Source of the DNA: JBASEY01 sp049652745
Lineage (GTDB): Bacteria > CSSED10-310
Direction: 5' to 3'
NCBI GenBank assembly: GCA_049652745.1
Contig: JBASEY010000029.1
Location: 186,001-250,000, forward strand
Length of the DNA stretch: 64,000 bases
Part shown: piece by piece, positions 28,366-37,779 of the stretch
How the letters are laid out: every line of letters starts with the position of its first letter
Position numbering within the stretch: position 1 is the first letter of the stretch
Program-made: the position numbers and the translations under genes
Notes under the pieces: model-generated
Told to the model about the DNA's origin: nothing
Seen by the model: only the letters and a program-made list of their open reading frames with translations
The model's database searches: none

Positions 28366-30594
28366 TCAAGTGCCCGAAACAGGCAAAAAGACACAGTAAA
28401 ACAAGACAAAGACACTAATTGCTATAAAAACCCAGATAAATTGAATGACAAAGTGATAATAAATATCTGAGAAAATGTTCGGCAAATTTTTAACAGACAA
28501 TTCATATGCTGCATAATTCTCGAGAACCCGGCTCTGTTTCGCTTTTTTCAATTCAATTGATTGAATATCCCGAATCTCACCAATAGCAATCTCCTGACTG
28601 TCGGCCCACCATAACCGTTCGATGGTTCCATCCGAATGCACAGTCAATAAACAGCCCTCTGGTTCGCATCGATTTATGCGGATTTTATCTCCCGGAACAA
28701 AACGTAGTAAAGTTGCTCTCTCTGGAGTCAAAAACCACCCAGACTTTCCATACTGATTTACGCCGTATTTATGTAACGGCTCGATTTCAAGGCGGCGAAA
28801 AGCAATCGAGAGCATCCTGCTATCATCACTCTGACCGAAATCTTTTGGGCTGAACGCTTCTTTACAAGTCAGCGTCAGCATGTTGATTTTCGAATCGATC
28901 CATTCTTTGCGAATTCCAAAAGTGTAGGTATGCCATCCACTTATAAGGCGTTTCGACCCAATAGGGATATCATTCCATTCAAGCAACAAATCACAAATCG
29001 AATTGTCGGAGGGTAAAAAAGGCGAGATATCCAGATGCAACAAGGTATCTTGAGAAAATATAAAAGGAAGGCAAATTTTAGCTTTATTCATCATCCATCG
29101 ATGTGAATTTTCCGATTCTGGAGGATACCAACCTGAGCGTAAAAAAGCTGAAGCGTATGGATGACGAATATCCAGAACATGGTATGTGCCGGTGGATTCC
29201 AACCACGAAAATGATGACCAAGAAGCAACAGGTTCTTTCAGTCCGGCGTAATCGATATGCTGATAGTGAATCCACCCTAAAATATTAGCCGCGAAGTCTC
29301 CAGTGATATTTAGGCCGATAAGCGACAGGAAAATATAAAAGCGTAGAATCGGCTTTTTAATCAACCTAATACCTTCTGTAACGCCTAAAATTATAATAGG
29401 CAGTATTGGGAAAAAATATCGACCTTGGATGGATGGTTCATTTGCTGAAGCACGGATCGCTATCAATACAAACCAGAGAAGAACTGTAAAAACAACGATA
29501 TAATATAACAGGTCGTTGCGTCTTTTTACTGGTGATGTGACTATATAACTGAAAAACGCAAGACACCAGGCTATGGAAATACCGGTAAAAATCAGCCGGG
29601 CTATAGAAGGAACAGGAACAGTCAGCCAGTTGAATCCAGCCCAAAAGGACATACTTAGTTGTCTAAGCGAATGAGCACAAAGTGTTTTTCCTGATATCAG
29701 ATTGCTCCAGCCGGAATAAAAATTCACTATTTCATGATAGAGTAGTTTTTTGTCTGAGACTGATAAAACAAATAATATACTGGCCATTGTCAGGATAACT
29801 AGAGTGGCGCGTCCGAACGATTTGTCATAAGTAAATAGTTTTGCGGAAAAGTTGAATAAGATAAGGCCGACAAGTGTTAAAGCCAATGGAGCAAGGGTCC
29901 ATGTGGTCGCGACAACTAAAAAAAACCAGATGATGACAAGAACGGCTCTCCATATTGTCAGCCCTTTTCGGTTGGTATCGACCGATAAAAAAAGCCCGAT
30001 GCAGACCAGCAGAATTTTTAGCGATTCCGAGGTCATCGATGATCCTAGATGCCAAAAAGCCGGGTGGAGAACAAAGCATGAAAGGGCAAAAATGAGACAG
30101 TCGTTATCATTGTTGTAGCGGATTTTAAGTAGTCGATAAAAAAGAAACAGGGCAAGTATGGCAAAAGCTAAATTGATGCTGCGGGCAAGGTAGAGAGCTT
30201 CTAATATTCCATTTGTAAACAGGCGGATCGGAAGACCGATTAAAAGAAAGAAAAGAGGTTGTCTGCCGATTTTTGAAGGGGCATCTCGGATGAGAGGGAC
30301 ATTTCTGAATAAATCAGGCATCGGATAGGGCTCAGGAATGCCGATACGATCAAAAAAAAAGTGATTGGACATGACGGTTAAAATTGGTTTTTGAAAGATT
30401 TTGCACGTATTTTCGTCCAGAGAAAAAACATTGGGGAAAAATCTTCCTTCTACCATCGCAGCTTCAAGATACATAGGCTCATCTGCTGTTTGAAAAGGCG
30501 GATTTGAAATAAGGTTGATAAAACCTTTCGAAAAAGCCAAACTGAAGAGCAGGAGCACGATGAATGTCTTGAAAATTCGTTCAGGGCAGGACAT
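28366..30594 (-). CDS. GT-C-like polytopic membrane protein with C-terminal exported beta domain
   Basis: The 742-residue protein has about 11-12 membrane helices (1-440) and a TADEPMYLEA motif at ~35-44, placed as in GT-C glycosyltransferases with an acidic first loop. An exported region (~450-700) follows, with beta-sandwich features (LLLEWNDIPIGSK, GWHTYTFGIRKEW, INMLTLTCKEA), and then a final transmembrane helix near 710-735. Its DEP motif and lectin-like tail link it to the two giant proteins at 15221-21705. It lies 109 bp upstream of the pyrophosphatase and is divergent from 30663. Enzymatic function is inferred from topology only. Confidence 0.68.
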   Translation of the reverse strand: MSCPERIFKTFIVLLLFSLAFSKGFINLISNPPFQTADEPMYLEAAMVEGRFFPNVFSLDENTCKIFQKPILTVMSNHFFFDRIGIPEPYPMPDLFRNVPLIRDAPSKIGRQPLFFLLIGLPIRLFTNGILEALYLARSINLAFAILALFLFYRLLKIRYNNDNDCLIFALSCFVLHPAFWHLGSSMTSESLKILLVCIGLFLSVDTNRKGLTIWRAVLVIIWFFLVVATTWTLAPLALTLVGLILFNFSAKLFTYDKSFGRATLVILTMASILFVLSVSDKKLLYHEIVNFYSGWSNLISGKTLCAHSLRQLSMSFWAGFNWLTVPVPSIARLIFTGISIAWCLAFFSYIVTSPVKRRNDLLYYIVVFTVLLWFVLIAIRASANEPSIQGRYFFPILPIIILGVTEGIRLIKKPILRFYIFLSLIGLNITGDFAANILGWIHYQHIDYAGLKEPVASWSSFSWLESTGTYHVLDIRHPYASAFLRSGWYPPESENSHRWMMNKAKICLPFIFSQDTLLHLDISPFLPSDNSICDLLLEWNDIPIGSKRLISGWHTYTFGIRKEWIDSKINMLTLTCKEAFSPKDFGQSDDSRMLSIAFRRLEIEPLHKYGVNQYGKSGWFLTPERATLLRFVPGDKIRINRCEPEGCLLTVHSDGTIERLWWADSQEIAIGEIRDIQSIELKKAKQSRVLENYAAYELSVKNLPNIFSDIYYHFVIQFIWVFIAISVFVLFYCVFLPVSGT

Positions 30595-30662
30595 GAATCT
30601 ATTTTAATAGTAAAATAACCAAATGCTCAAGTTCAAAACTGAGTTAATGGAGTAAAAAATCA

Positions 30663-31412
30663 ATGCGTTGTATCCATGTATTAAATCGAACTCCAAAAGA
30701 AATTGTGGAATCGACTGTAGATTTTTTTTCATGGCACAATAAAAAGGTTGAACCTCGTGTTGAATTTTCTCCAGACTGGTCTGGCCAAAACCTAGGTATC
30801 TATGCTCTTGTTCCAGAATGGACATCGATTCGAGAAAATCTAAAGTCCCCATATGATTTAACAGCGCATCTCGCTCATTCGTTACATACATTTTCGATAG
30901 TCATTACTCTTGATGAGCCTCTTGCCTGGGGCTTTTCTGCATTTTATCAAAGCGAGCCTATTGGGTCGTATAATTGGGAGCTTCCATCAGGATTTCTTGA
31001 ACGGCGGCGACAACAAATACGGCATTTTGAAGAGGAGCGATTACGCCAATTGGGGGTGAAGGGCTTGGTAAATATTAAAGCTCGGGGTAATCAGGATCGA
31101 GAGAATATGGATATTTCAGATCCTTATCTTGAGCAGCGGTATCGATTAAAAATATCGAACGGAGAGATGGGTCTCGATCCACCCGATCTTCAGCCGGATT
31201 TGGCTAGGTCGCTTCATAAATTGACAGGTATGTCAACCACGGCAAAAATCAAACGAATATTGACAACGCCTCATATCAATATCAGTGGCGCCGTAGCCGA
31301 ATTCAGCCACGCCTTGGGGCTGGCAAATTGGATAGATGAATGCGCTGTCGACAACATCGGGTCTCAAATGAAAAGGGGAGCCTGCTTTTTTTATCGGTTA
31401 ATTGAAAAATAA
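30663..31412 (+). CDS. conserved-looking protein of unknown function
   Basis: The product is a soluble 249-residue protein with no signal peptide or membrane segment. It has a Trp- and Pro-containing N-terminal half (WSGQNLGIYALVPEW) and a helical, Arg-rich C-terminal half (ERRRQQIRHFEEERLRQLG; LANWIDECAVDN). No family was recognised. It is accepted as real because the frame is long and shows normal codon use, and a ggag ribosome binding site precedes the ATG. Opposing frames are shorter. It starts 68 bp from the divergent GT-C-like gene and stops 100 bp before tldD. Confidence 0.6.
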   Translation: MRCIHVLNRTPKEIVESTVDFFSWHNKKVEPRVEFSPDWSGQNLGIYALVPEWTSIRENLKSPYDLTAHLAHSLHTFSIVITLDEPLAWGFSAFYQSEPIGSYNWELPSGFLERRRQQIRHFEEERLRQLGVKGLVNIKARGNQDRENMDISDPYLEQRYRLKISNGEMGLDPPDLQPDLARSLHKLTGMSTTAKIKRILTTPHINISGAVAEFSHALGLANWIDECAVDNIGSQMKRGACFFYRLIEK

Positions 31413-31512
31413 TCGGATTTGTGGTTACTTATGACGCTGGTTGATGTCTAAATCCGGGGATGTGAGCCCGACCTGGATGATGGCGACAGAGAATATGAAA
31501 GGGGAAACGACA

Positions 31513-32892
31513 ATGAAATCATTTCTTCAACAAGCGATAACCGGTTCGAAAGCGGATTTCATCGAAGTCCGTTTGGAGGATACGTCGAAGACTGGTATAA
31601 GTTACTCAGGAAAAGATCTGAAGAAAGCACAGTGTACACGAGACTATGGCGGATATATCAGAGTTTTGATTGACGGATCGTGGGGATTTGTCAGTTTTAA
31701 CGATCCGGATGCATTGACAGAGTTGGTGCGGGCGGCTGAAGAAAGGGCTTTGGCAGCCGGTCCTGGAACGACGAAACTGGCCAAGGTCAAGCCGGTTGAG
31801 GATGTGATTCCGCTGAAAATGGACCCGGACAGCGATCCCAGGGAAGTTTCTCTTGAGGAGAAGGTAGGTCTGTTTCGCCGGATTTCCTCCGCAATACTTG
31901 AATCGAGCCCGACGATAATTTCTTCGGGAGTCAATTATATTGAAGAACATCGCCGCATATATTATTGCAACAGTGAGGGAACGGCTTTAGATATGCAGGG
32001 ATTTTGGGGTGCCGGCGGGCTGAGTGCAATAGGTAAGCATAATAACGTTGTTCAGTCGGTTTATTCCGGTTTTGGCACCCGAAAATCGTGGAAGGATATC
32101 ACTCAGGCTGAATCAGCAGTGGATGATGTCAGCCGAGATGTGATGGATTTGGTTCGTGCAGAGCCGGTAGAAGGAGGTCGATATACTGTCATTCTTGACC
32201 CAAGGTTATCCGGCGTTTTTATCCATGAGGCTTTTGGCCATTTATCCGAAGCTGACAATGTCACCGATAATCCAGGCTTGTTCAATCAGATGAGGCTTGG
32301 CACCCGTTTTGGGCAGGATCATTTCAGCGTGATCGATGCCGGCTGCTTACCGGATGAACGAGGTTCATACAAGTATGATGATGAAGGAGTCATTTCCACG
32401 ATGACCTATTTGATTAAGGATGGACTACTGGCCGGCAGGCTGCATACACGGGATACGGCTGCAGCCATGGGTGAAGCGCCGACCGGTAATGCCAGAACGA
32501 TAAACTATCGGTTTTCCCCAATCTGCAGAATGTCGAATACTTTTATAGCTCCAGGACCACATACATTCGATCAGATGTTGGAAGGTGTCAAAGATGGCCT
32601 TTACGTTGTCGGCGGCGGAAGCGGCAACACATCAAAAGGACTTTTTACTTTTTCTGCTGAAAGAGCCAGAGTAATAAAGAACGGCAAGCTGGGAGGCTGG
32701 ATTCGGGATTTGACGCTTTCCGGCAATGTTTTCGAGACTCTGAAAAATATTGATATGGTTGGAGATGATTTGCAGCGATCACGTTCAGGAGGGTGTGGTA
32801 AAAGTGTTGGCGCAAGAATGCAGTATCCGCTGAGCGTATCAATGGGAAGTCCGCATATCCGTATTCAAAATGTTCTTATCGGAGGTCGTTAA
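31513..32892 (+). CDS. tldD: metalloprotease TldD
   Basis: TldD is the catalytic subunit of the TldD-TldE zinc protease, which cleaves unfolded peptides and matures some modified peptides in the cytoplasm. The zinc motif HEAFGH lies at residues 238-242 within VFIHEAFGHLSEAD. GEAPTGNARTINYRFSPICRMSNT and GLYVVGGGSGNTSKGLFTFS are typical of the family. The ATG at 31513 is chosen (459 residues, aaagggga 8 bases upstream) over an ORF start 24 codons earlier with no support. The next gene is tldE, one base after the stop. Confidence 0.95.
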   Translation: MKSFLQQAITGSKADFIEVRLEDTSKTGISYSGKDLKKAQCTRDYGGYIRVLIDGSWGFVSFNDPDALTELVRAAEERALAAGPGTTKLAKVKPVEDVIPLKMDPDSDPREVSLEEKVGLFRRISSAILESSPTIISSGVNYIEEHRRIYYCNSEGTALDMQGFWGAGGLSAIGKHNNVVQSVYSGFGTRKSWKDITQAESAVDDVSRDVMDLVRAEPVEGGRYTVILDPRLSGVFIHEAFGHLSEADNVTDNPGLFNQMRLGTRFGQDHFSVIDAGCLPDERGSYKYDDEGVISTMTYLIKDGLLAGRLHTRDTAAAMGEAPTGNARTINYRFSPICRMSNTFIAPGPHTFDQMLEGVKDGLYVVGGGSGNTSKGLFTFSAERARVIKNGKLGGWIRDLTLSGNVFETLKNIDMVGDDLQRSRSGGCGKSVGARMQYPLSVSMGSPHIRIQNVLIGGR

Positions 32893-32893
32893 A

Positions 32894-34231
32894 ATGGAAA
32901 GAATTATTGAACTGGCAAGAAAACATGCACAGAAGGCGGAAGTATATCGCATTGAGAAAAATGCATCACCTGCTTGTTTTCTAGGGGGAAAGTTGAGCGC
33001 ATTGGAAGGTGAGCAGTCCATATCGACGGGATTGAGAGTTATTGTCGACGGCCGTTTAGGGTTTTCTTCCACCACGCATCCAAATGAAGTTGAAGGACTG
33101 GTTCAACGTGCAATTGATTCAGCCTCGTTCGGCCCTCCGTCAGATATGTCTTTCCCGGTTTTGTCTCATAATTTTGGCAGAGGAGATTTTTTTGATTCCA
33201 AGGTGGAGTCTCTATCACTTCCAAAACTGATTCATACAGGCGAGGAGATGATTGACATCGTTAAGAGAGAGTTTCCGGATGTGAATATCGAAGCGGAAGT
33301 GTCAAGGGAAATCCATAAGGTTTCGATAATGAATTCAGATGGTGGAGATGTCAGCTTTGAAAAAACGATCTATCAATCATTTCTAAATGTGCTTTTAATG
33401 TTGCCGTCAGATCGAGCAGAATTGGAAGACACCAGAACGACGACACACCTGTCGAACGCGCCGCAAGAAATGGCTGAGATGGCAGTATGGAGATTTAAAA
33501 ACTGTCGGAAGGTGCAACCGGTTCAAACGAAAAAAATGACGGTCATGTTTACAAGCTTGGCTTTTCGAGGTCTATTCGTTCCTCTTTTTTATGGATTGAA
33601 TGGTGAGCTTGCCAGCCGGAATCTATCCATTATTTCCAAACGATTAGATGAAAAAATTGCTGATAGAAGGATCGTTCTGGCGGATGACCCCACTATTTCG
33701 GGTCTGCCTGGATCATGTCCAGTCGATGACGAGGGGTTTCCGACATATAGAAAAGTGTTGATTGAAAAAGGTGTTTTGAAAGGATTTCTTTATGACCTTC
33801 AAACAGCCTACAAAGCGGGGAAAGAATCGACGGGCAATGGATTCAAAAAGAGTTCGCTCTATACCGGATTCAGTATCGACGCTCAGCCGAATCCATGGCC
33901 ATCGAATTTTGTATTGAACCCGGGAAGTATTCCCAGAGATAAACTGATAGCTGGCATTAAAGAGGGTATCATAATAGATGATCTGATGGGCGCAGGACAA
34001 GGCAACAACTTGAACGGTGAGTTTTCTATGAGCGTTGCCCTAGGATACAAAGTGGAGAATGGTGAAATTGTCGGTAGGGTAAAAGACGTCATGGTCGCCG
34101 GCAATGTTTACGATATTTTGTTGAACAATCTTAAAGAGATGTCTGCGGAGGTTTATTCGGAAGACACGCTCTTTGGGCGCTATACGGTTCCGTGGATCGT
34201 GTTTGACGATATGCCTGTTTCGGCGACCTGA
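32894..34231 (+). CDS. tldE: metalloprotease partner TldE/PmbA
   Basis: This non-zinc partner of TldD belongs to the same peptidase U62 family and lacks HExxxH, as expected. Typical segments are STGLRVIVDGRLGFSSTTHP, LIEKGVLKGFLYDLQTAYKAG, DDLMGAGQGNNLNGEFSMSV and GEIVGRVKDVMVAGN. GGAGG just before the tldD stop supports the ATG at 32894 (445 residues). The ORF extends eight codons further upstream into tldD. The last 101 bases are antisense to the 3' end of queH. Confidence 0.94.
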   Translation: MERIIELARKHAQKAEVYRIEKNASPACFLGGKLSALEGEQSISTGLRVIVDGRLGFSSTTHPNEVEGLVQRAIDSASFGPPSDMSFPVLSHNFGRGDFFDSKVESLSLPKLIHTGEEMIDIVKREFPDVNIEAEVSREIHKVSIMNSDGGDVSFEKTIYQSFLNVLLMLPSDRAELEDTRTTTHLSNAPQEMAEMAVWRFKNCRKVQPVQTKKMTVMFTSLAFRGLFVPLFYGLNGELASRNLSIISKRLDEKIADRRIVLADDPTISGLPGSCPVDDEGFPTYRKVLIEKGVLKGFLYDLQTAYKAGKESTGNGFKKSSLYTGFSIDAQPNPWPSNFVLNPGSIPRDKLIAGIKEGIIIDDLMGAGQGNNLNGEFSMSVALGYKVENGEIVGRVKDVMVAGNVYDILLNNLKEMSAEVYSEDTLFGRYTVPWIVFDDMPVSAT

Positions 34232-34784
34232 TCCGTCTGTTTCTATCCCGAAGCGAGTATTCACAGCCGCAGTAATTCTGTCGATACATACCCAGGCGTT
34301 TGGATAATTCGCAGGATTTTTTAAATCCATCGTGTTTCTTGAAATCTTGTGACACAAATGTCAACCCAAACTTCAAAGCGATATTTTCGGCTAGTGGAAA
34401 AATTGCTGATGCAGGTTTATTCGGCCCAGTAGTCAAAGTTGTGGTGAAATAATGCACATTCAAAGTAACAGCCGTCTTTGCTGTTTCAAGCAACCTAAAA
34501 TCAAAGCATTTTTCACACCGTCTTCCTCCTTCCGGCTCATCCGCATAGTGTTGAACGGCGGATAGCCATTCTTTGCGTGAGTATTTCGGAGCAATGAAAG
34601 GAAGACCGAGCTTTTCTACATAATGACGCGTTTCCTCAAGTCTGAAATAATATTCATCAGGGGGAAATATATTGGGATTAAAGAAAAAAGCGTGAATATG
34701 ATAGGTTTCTGATAAGACTTCGATAGCATGTGTACAGCAGGGAGCACAGCAGATATGTAATAGAAGGTCAGGTTTGCGTATCAT
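34131..34784 (-). CDS. queH: epoxyqueuosine reductase QueH (DUF208)
   Basis: QueH reduces epoxyqueuosine to queuosine in tRNA, using an Fe-S cluster and a further metal site; it replaces QueG in many bacteria. The Cys pattern is complete: CCAPCC at 12-17, RRCEKCFDFR with C90 and C93, and YCGCEYS at 171-177. TTTLTTGPNK and SQDFKKHDGFKKS are family segments. About 37 extra residues follow the usual end. They are encoded entirely in the stretch that overlaps the end of tldE, and they are Arg-rich and low in conservation signals. The start has a cctcc-complement (GGAGG) ribosome binding site. Confidence 0.92.
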   Translation of the reverse strand: MIRKPDLLLHICCAPCCTHAIEVLSETYHIHAFFFNPNIFPPDEYYFRLEETRHYVEKLGLPFIAPKYSRKEWLSAVQHYADEPEGGRRCEKCFDFRLLETAKTAVTLNVHYFTTTLTTGPNKPASAIFPLAENIALKFGLTFVSQDFKKHDGFKKSCELSKRLGMYRQNYCGCEYSLRDRNRRIRSPKQAYRQTRSTEPYSAQRACLPNKPPQTSL

Positions 34785-34933
34785 GATATCCTCCGGAAAA
34801 AATATATAACGAATTAATCAAGAAGTAACCTGCTAAAACTAGAAAAACGGCGCTTAGCGGAAACTGTTGCGATCGAAAAAATCTTGAATTATGCTGTTGC
34901 AGATTTGCATATCAGGAGGGGGGGAGATAGATT

Positions 34934-36025
34934 ATGGACATACCCATGCTGGATTTAAACCGTCAAATGAAGCTGATTCGTTCTGAAATTATTCAGGCGA
35001 TCGAAGCTGTTGTCGATTCATCGAAATTCATTATGGGCCCAGAAGTGATGGATTTGGAGTCTGAAATAGCGGCCTATTGTTCGGTTCAACATGGGATTGG
35101 CTGTGCTTCGGGTAGTGATGCAATCACGATAGCTTTAAGAGCAGTCGGTGTGCAGCCTGGTGACGAAGTCATAACCACAGCATATTCATTCTATTCAACC
35201 GCCGGATCGATTTGGCATATTGGCGCCAAACCAGTATTTGCTGATATTGACCCCACAACCTTCAATATCGATGTCAATCAAATATCCGATTTAATTTCAC
35301 CTCGAACCAAAGCAATTCTCCCCGTTCATCTTTTCGGCCAGATGGCGGATATGGATTCTATCCGCAAATTTGCCGGCTCTATCCCCATCGTGGAAGATGC
35401 CGCCCAGGCTTTAGGAGCAAAATGGGATAATGTGCCTATCGGTTGCAAGAGCCATGCGGCATGTTTGAGCTTTTATCCATCGAAAAATCTGGGAGGATTG
35501 GGTGATGGCGGCATGATTGTCACCGATGACCCCGATGTTGCTTTGAAGAGTCGTGAACTCAGAGCTCATGGCGCATTGAAAACTTATGAACATCGGATAG
35601 TGGGATACAATTCCAGACTGGATACGATTCAGGCGGCGGCATTGCAAGTGAAGTTCCGCTATCTGAACCAATGGACACAAAAACGCCGGGAAAATGCTGC
35701 ATATTATACTGAGGCGTTCGAAAATTCTAAGCTTGGCATCCAAAAAATATGTCCTCAAGCATTCTCCGTTTTCAATCAATTTGTCATTGTCGTTGACAAT
35801 CGAGACGAATTACAGGATTGGCTGAAGAAGAACCACATTGGATCGATGATTTATTATCCCATTCCGCTACCTTATCAACCATGTTTCAAATCGTTGGAAT
35901 ATAAGAAAGGCGATTTCCCTCACGCTGAATATCTGGCAGCTCATTCTTTGGCAATTCCCATTTTCCCTGAATTGACCCGGGTCGAACTCGATAGGGTTAT
36001 TTCTGTAATCCTGGATTTTATATAG
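34934..36025 (+). CDS. DegT/DnrJ/EryC1/StrS family PLP-dependent aminotransferase
   Basis: These enzymes aminate keto-sugars of nucleotide sugars for LPS or other glycans. The 363-residue protein has the family start (IPMLDLNRQ). GCASGSDAITIALRA binds the PLP phosphate, and VEDAAQALGA holds the PLP ring Asp. The Lys in FYPSKNLGGLGDGG forms the Schiff base. The C-terminal segment IPIFPELTRVELDRVI is typical. A very strong aggagggggg ribosome binding site precedes the ATG. No sugar dehydratase or isomerase is adjacent, so the exact sugar is unknown; the gene is isolated from the polysaccharide genes at 1-6182. Confidence 0.92.
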   Translation: MDIPMLDLNRQMKLIRSEIIQAIEAVVDSSKFIMGPEVMDLESEIAAYCSVQHGIGCASGSDAITIALRAVGVQPGDEVITTAYSFYSTAGSIWHIGAKPVFADIDPTTFNIDVNQISDLISPRTKAILPVHLFGQMADMDSIRKFAGSIPIVEDAAQALGAKWDNVPIGCKSHAACLSFYPSKNLGGLGDGGMIVTDDPDVALKSRELRAHGALKTYEHRIVGYNSRLDTIQAAALQVKFRYLNQWTQKRRENAAYYTEAFENSKLGIQKICPQAFSVFNQFVIVVDNRDELQDWLKKNHIGSMIYYPIPLPYQPCFKSLEYKKGDFPHAEYLAAHSLAIPIFPELTRVELDRVISVILDFI

Positions 36026-36031
36026 AGCAGT

Positions 36032-36478
36032 TTAATCGGTTTTGCCGGGTGGCGTTTCAAGAAACATCATTTTTCTGATTCGATCGAGGCGGATACGGAA
36101 ACGACCAAAAGACGATTCGCCCGTGACCTCGTAATGAGACATTCCATTGGATGTAAACAAGGTTCCATCTTTCATGAAAATGTGCATCTCAATATCTTCC
36201 AATTTATTGGTGATCACATTTTCATTATCCTTAAGTTCTATTTTGGTGATCTTGGAAAAAGGAATAAAAACATCGGTCGAACCTTTTTTGGCGGAAACAA
36301 CTGTCATATCGTTGAAGGTTACGTTGACACCGTTGGTAATTACGCCATCTATGTCAGTGATTTCTACAGGGTAGTTTTCGTCAGGAATAGCAATATCATC
36401 TTTTTCATATCTGGACATTCCATATATGGAGACGGTGCATAAAATGAAAAAAGCCGTTGCCAAGTATTTTTTCCTCAT
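36032..36478 (-). CDS. small exported protein of unknown function
   Basis: The 148-residue product starts MRKKYLATAFFILC, a signal peptide or N-terminal anchor. A beta-rich domain follows (VEITDIDGVITNGVNVTFNDMT, FIPFSKITKIELKD, EMHIFMKDGTLF). The ATG at 36478 has GGAGG eight bases upstream and is favoured over one eight codons earlier. It converges with the aminotransferase gene, 6 bp apart. No family recognised. Confidence 0.65.
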   Translation of the reverse strand: MRKKYLATAFFILCTVSIYGMSRYEKDDIAIPDENYPVEITDIDGVITNGVNVTFNDMTVVSAKKGSTDVFIPFSKITKIELKDNENVITNKLEDIEMHIFMKDGTLFTSNGMSHYEVTGESSFGRFRIRLDRIRKMMFLETPPGKTD

Positions 36479-36834
36479 CTCTGATTCCTCCATAACCGGC
36501 AACAGGATAATCTGTCAGTCGAAGCCGCGTCAAATCTCTTTTATTATTCAAACAACGGATAAAACCGTCTTCTTTAAAAAGCTTTTCGAGACCTTCCTCA
36601 GAAGCCGAATAAAACACGTTCAGTCATTGCTAAAGTCTGTAATCACAGTCTCTAGACAGCCTCTACCATAGCTTCGATAAAGCTCGGTAAAGGGACCGAT
36701 GCTTAACAGTGTACTAATCTCTTGATTCTGTCGAAAATAAAAGCAATACAATAAAAGGCGTTATAAATAGCTGATTGACAGAGCAGGATGTGCCGGTTAG
36801 GATTTCGACTGGTTTATCAGGAGAGGTACGGTTT
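36479..36834. other. intergenic region of about 355 bp
   Basis: No convincing gene is seen. It separates the divergent small exported-protein gene and ribF, and carries the ribF promoter at its right end. The left 200 bp probably contain the minus-strand promoter, but no clear boxes were identified. Confidence 0.5.
36775..36803 (+). promoter_or_regulatory. sigma70-type promoter of the ribF operon
   Basis: A perfect TTGACA (36775-36780) is followed by a 17-bp spacer and TAGGAT (36798-36803). Transcription would start near 36810, upstream of the ATG at 36835. This promoter occupies what would otherwise be a TTG start of a longer ribF frame. Confidence 0.6.
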
Positions 36835-37779
36835 ATGCGGGTGCTATCCGAAATTCCATTGTTTCACACGAAAACGGCTATTACTGTCGGTAACTTTGAC
36901 GGCGTTCATCTGGGTCACCAGAAATTGATCGAGCATCTTGTCAGCAGGGCGAAAGAGAAAAAGCTGACCAGTGTCATGATCACATTCGAACCACATCCAA
37001 TGGAGTATTTTTTTCAAGAAAAAAAATTCTTGCGTATCACATGCCTGGCAGAAATGGAACAGTTACTGAAATGCAGAGGAGTCGATTTTCTTGTTCAATT
37101 GAAATTTACGGATGAGATGTCAACGCTTTCACCGGAACTTTTCTTTGAGTCTATTCTGGTCAATCAATTCAATGCCGCTTATATCATTGTCGGCGAGGAT
37201 CATTTATTTGGAAAGGGCCGAAAAGGAACGCCTCATACGTTAAAAAAACTAGCCGCTCGAAAAGGAATAGATGTCGATATCGAAAAGCAATACGAAATTG
37301 ATGGAACTCCTGTTTCCAGCACACGTATTCGCCAAATGATCCTGAATGGAGATCTCGATCAGGCACGAAAGCTTTTAGGTCATGGCTTGCTTTTTACCGG
37401 CCCGGTTGTACGCGGCTCAGGAAGAGGTTCATCATTGGGGATGGCCACAGCTAATCTTCAATTGCCGAATCGAGTTTTGCCACCTTCCGGTGTCTATGCA
37501 TCAAAAACCAATCTGTTGGACAAATGGTTTCCATCACTATCTTATTTTGGAAAAGCACCGACATTTAAAGGTGAAACATATTTCTTGGAAACACATATAA
37601 TGGAACCGATGGGTCCCCTCTACGGCCAGGTTATAACCGTTGATATTGTCAAATGGTTACGGAATGAAATCGTCTTTGATTCCAAGGAGGATCTAATCGA
37701 ACAGATGAAGCAGGACTTGATTCATGCAAAGCATGTGTTACCATTTATCTTTGAAGACGTTGAAAGGAAAGTTTTATGA
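36835..37779 (+). CDS. ribF: bifunctional riboflavin kinase/FAD synthetase
   Basis: RibF phosphorylates riboflavin to FMN and adenylates FMN to FAD in the cytoplasm. The nucleotidyltransferase domain has VGNFDGVHLGHQ, VGEDHLFGKG and SSTRIRQMI. The C-terminal kinase domain has VVRGSGRGSSLGMATANL, where most family members have Pro before Thr-Ala-Asn; Ala is found here. The ATG at 36835 gives 314 residues, close to the usual length. Aggagagg lies ~12 bases upstream, and a promoter overlaps the longer frame. The rpiB start overlaps its stop (ATGA). Confidence 0.94.
   Translation: MRVLSEIPLFHTKTAITVGNFDGVHLGHQKLIEHLVSRAKEKKLTSVMITFEPHPMEYFFQEKKFLRITCLAEMEQLLKCRGVDFLVQLKFTDEMSTLSPELFFESILVNQFNAAYIIVGEDHLFGKGRKGTPHTLKKLAARKGIDVDIEKQYEIDGTPVSSTRIRQMILNGDLDQARKLLGHGLLFTGPVVRGSGRGSSLGMATANLQLPNRVLPPSGVYASKTNLLDKWFPSLSYFGKAPTFKGETYFLETHIMEPMGPLYGQVITVDIVKWLRNEIVFDSKEDLIEQMKQDLIHAKHVLPFIFEDVERKVL

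Noticed and set aside
30604..30891. 95-residue minus-strand frame
   Set aside because: It overlaps the longer plus-strand frame at 30663, has no motif or plausible start, and would fill the divergent promoter gap.
36426..36671. Small plus-strand frames between 36147 and 36671
   Set aside because: They overlap the minus-strand signal-peptide gene, which has a good ribosome binding site, and show no motifs.
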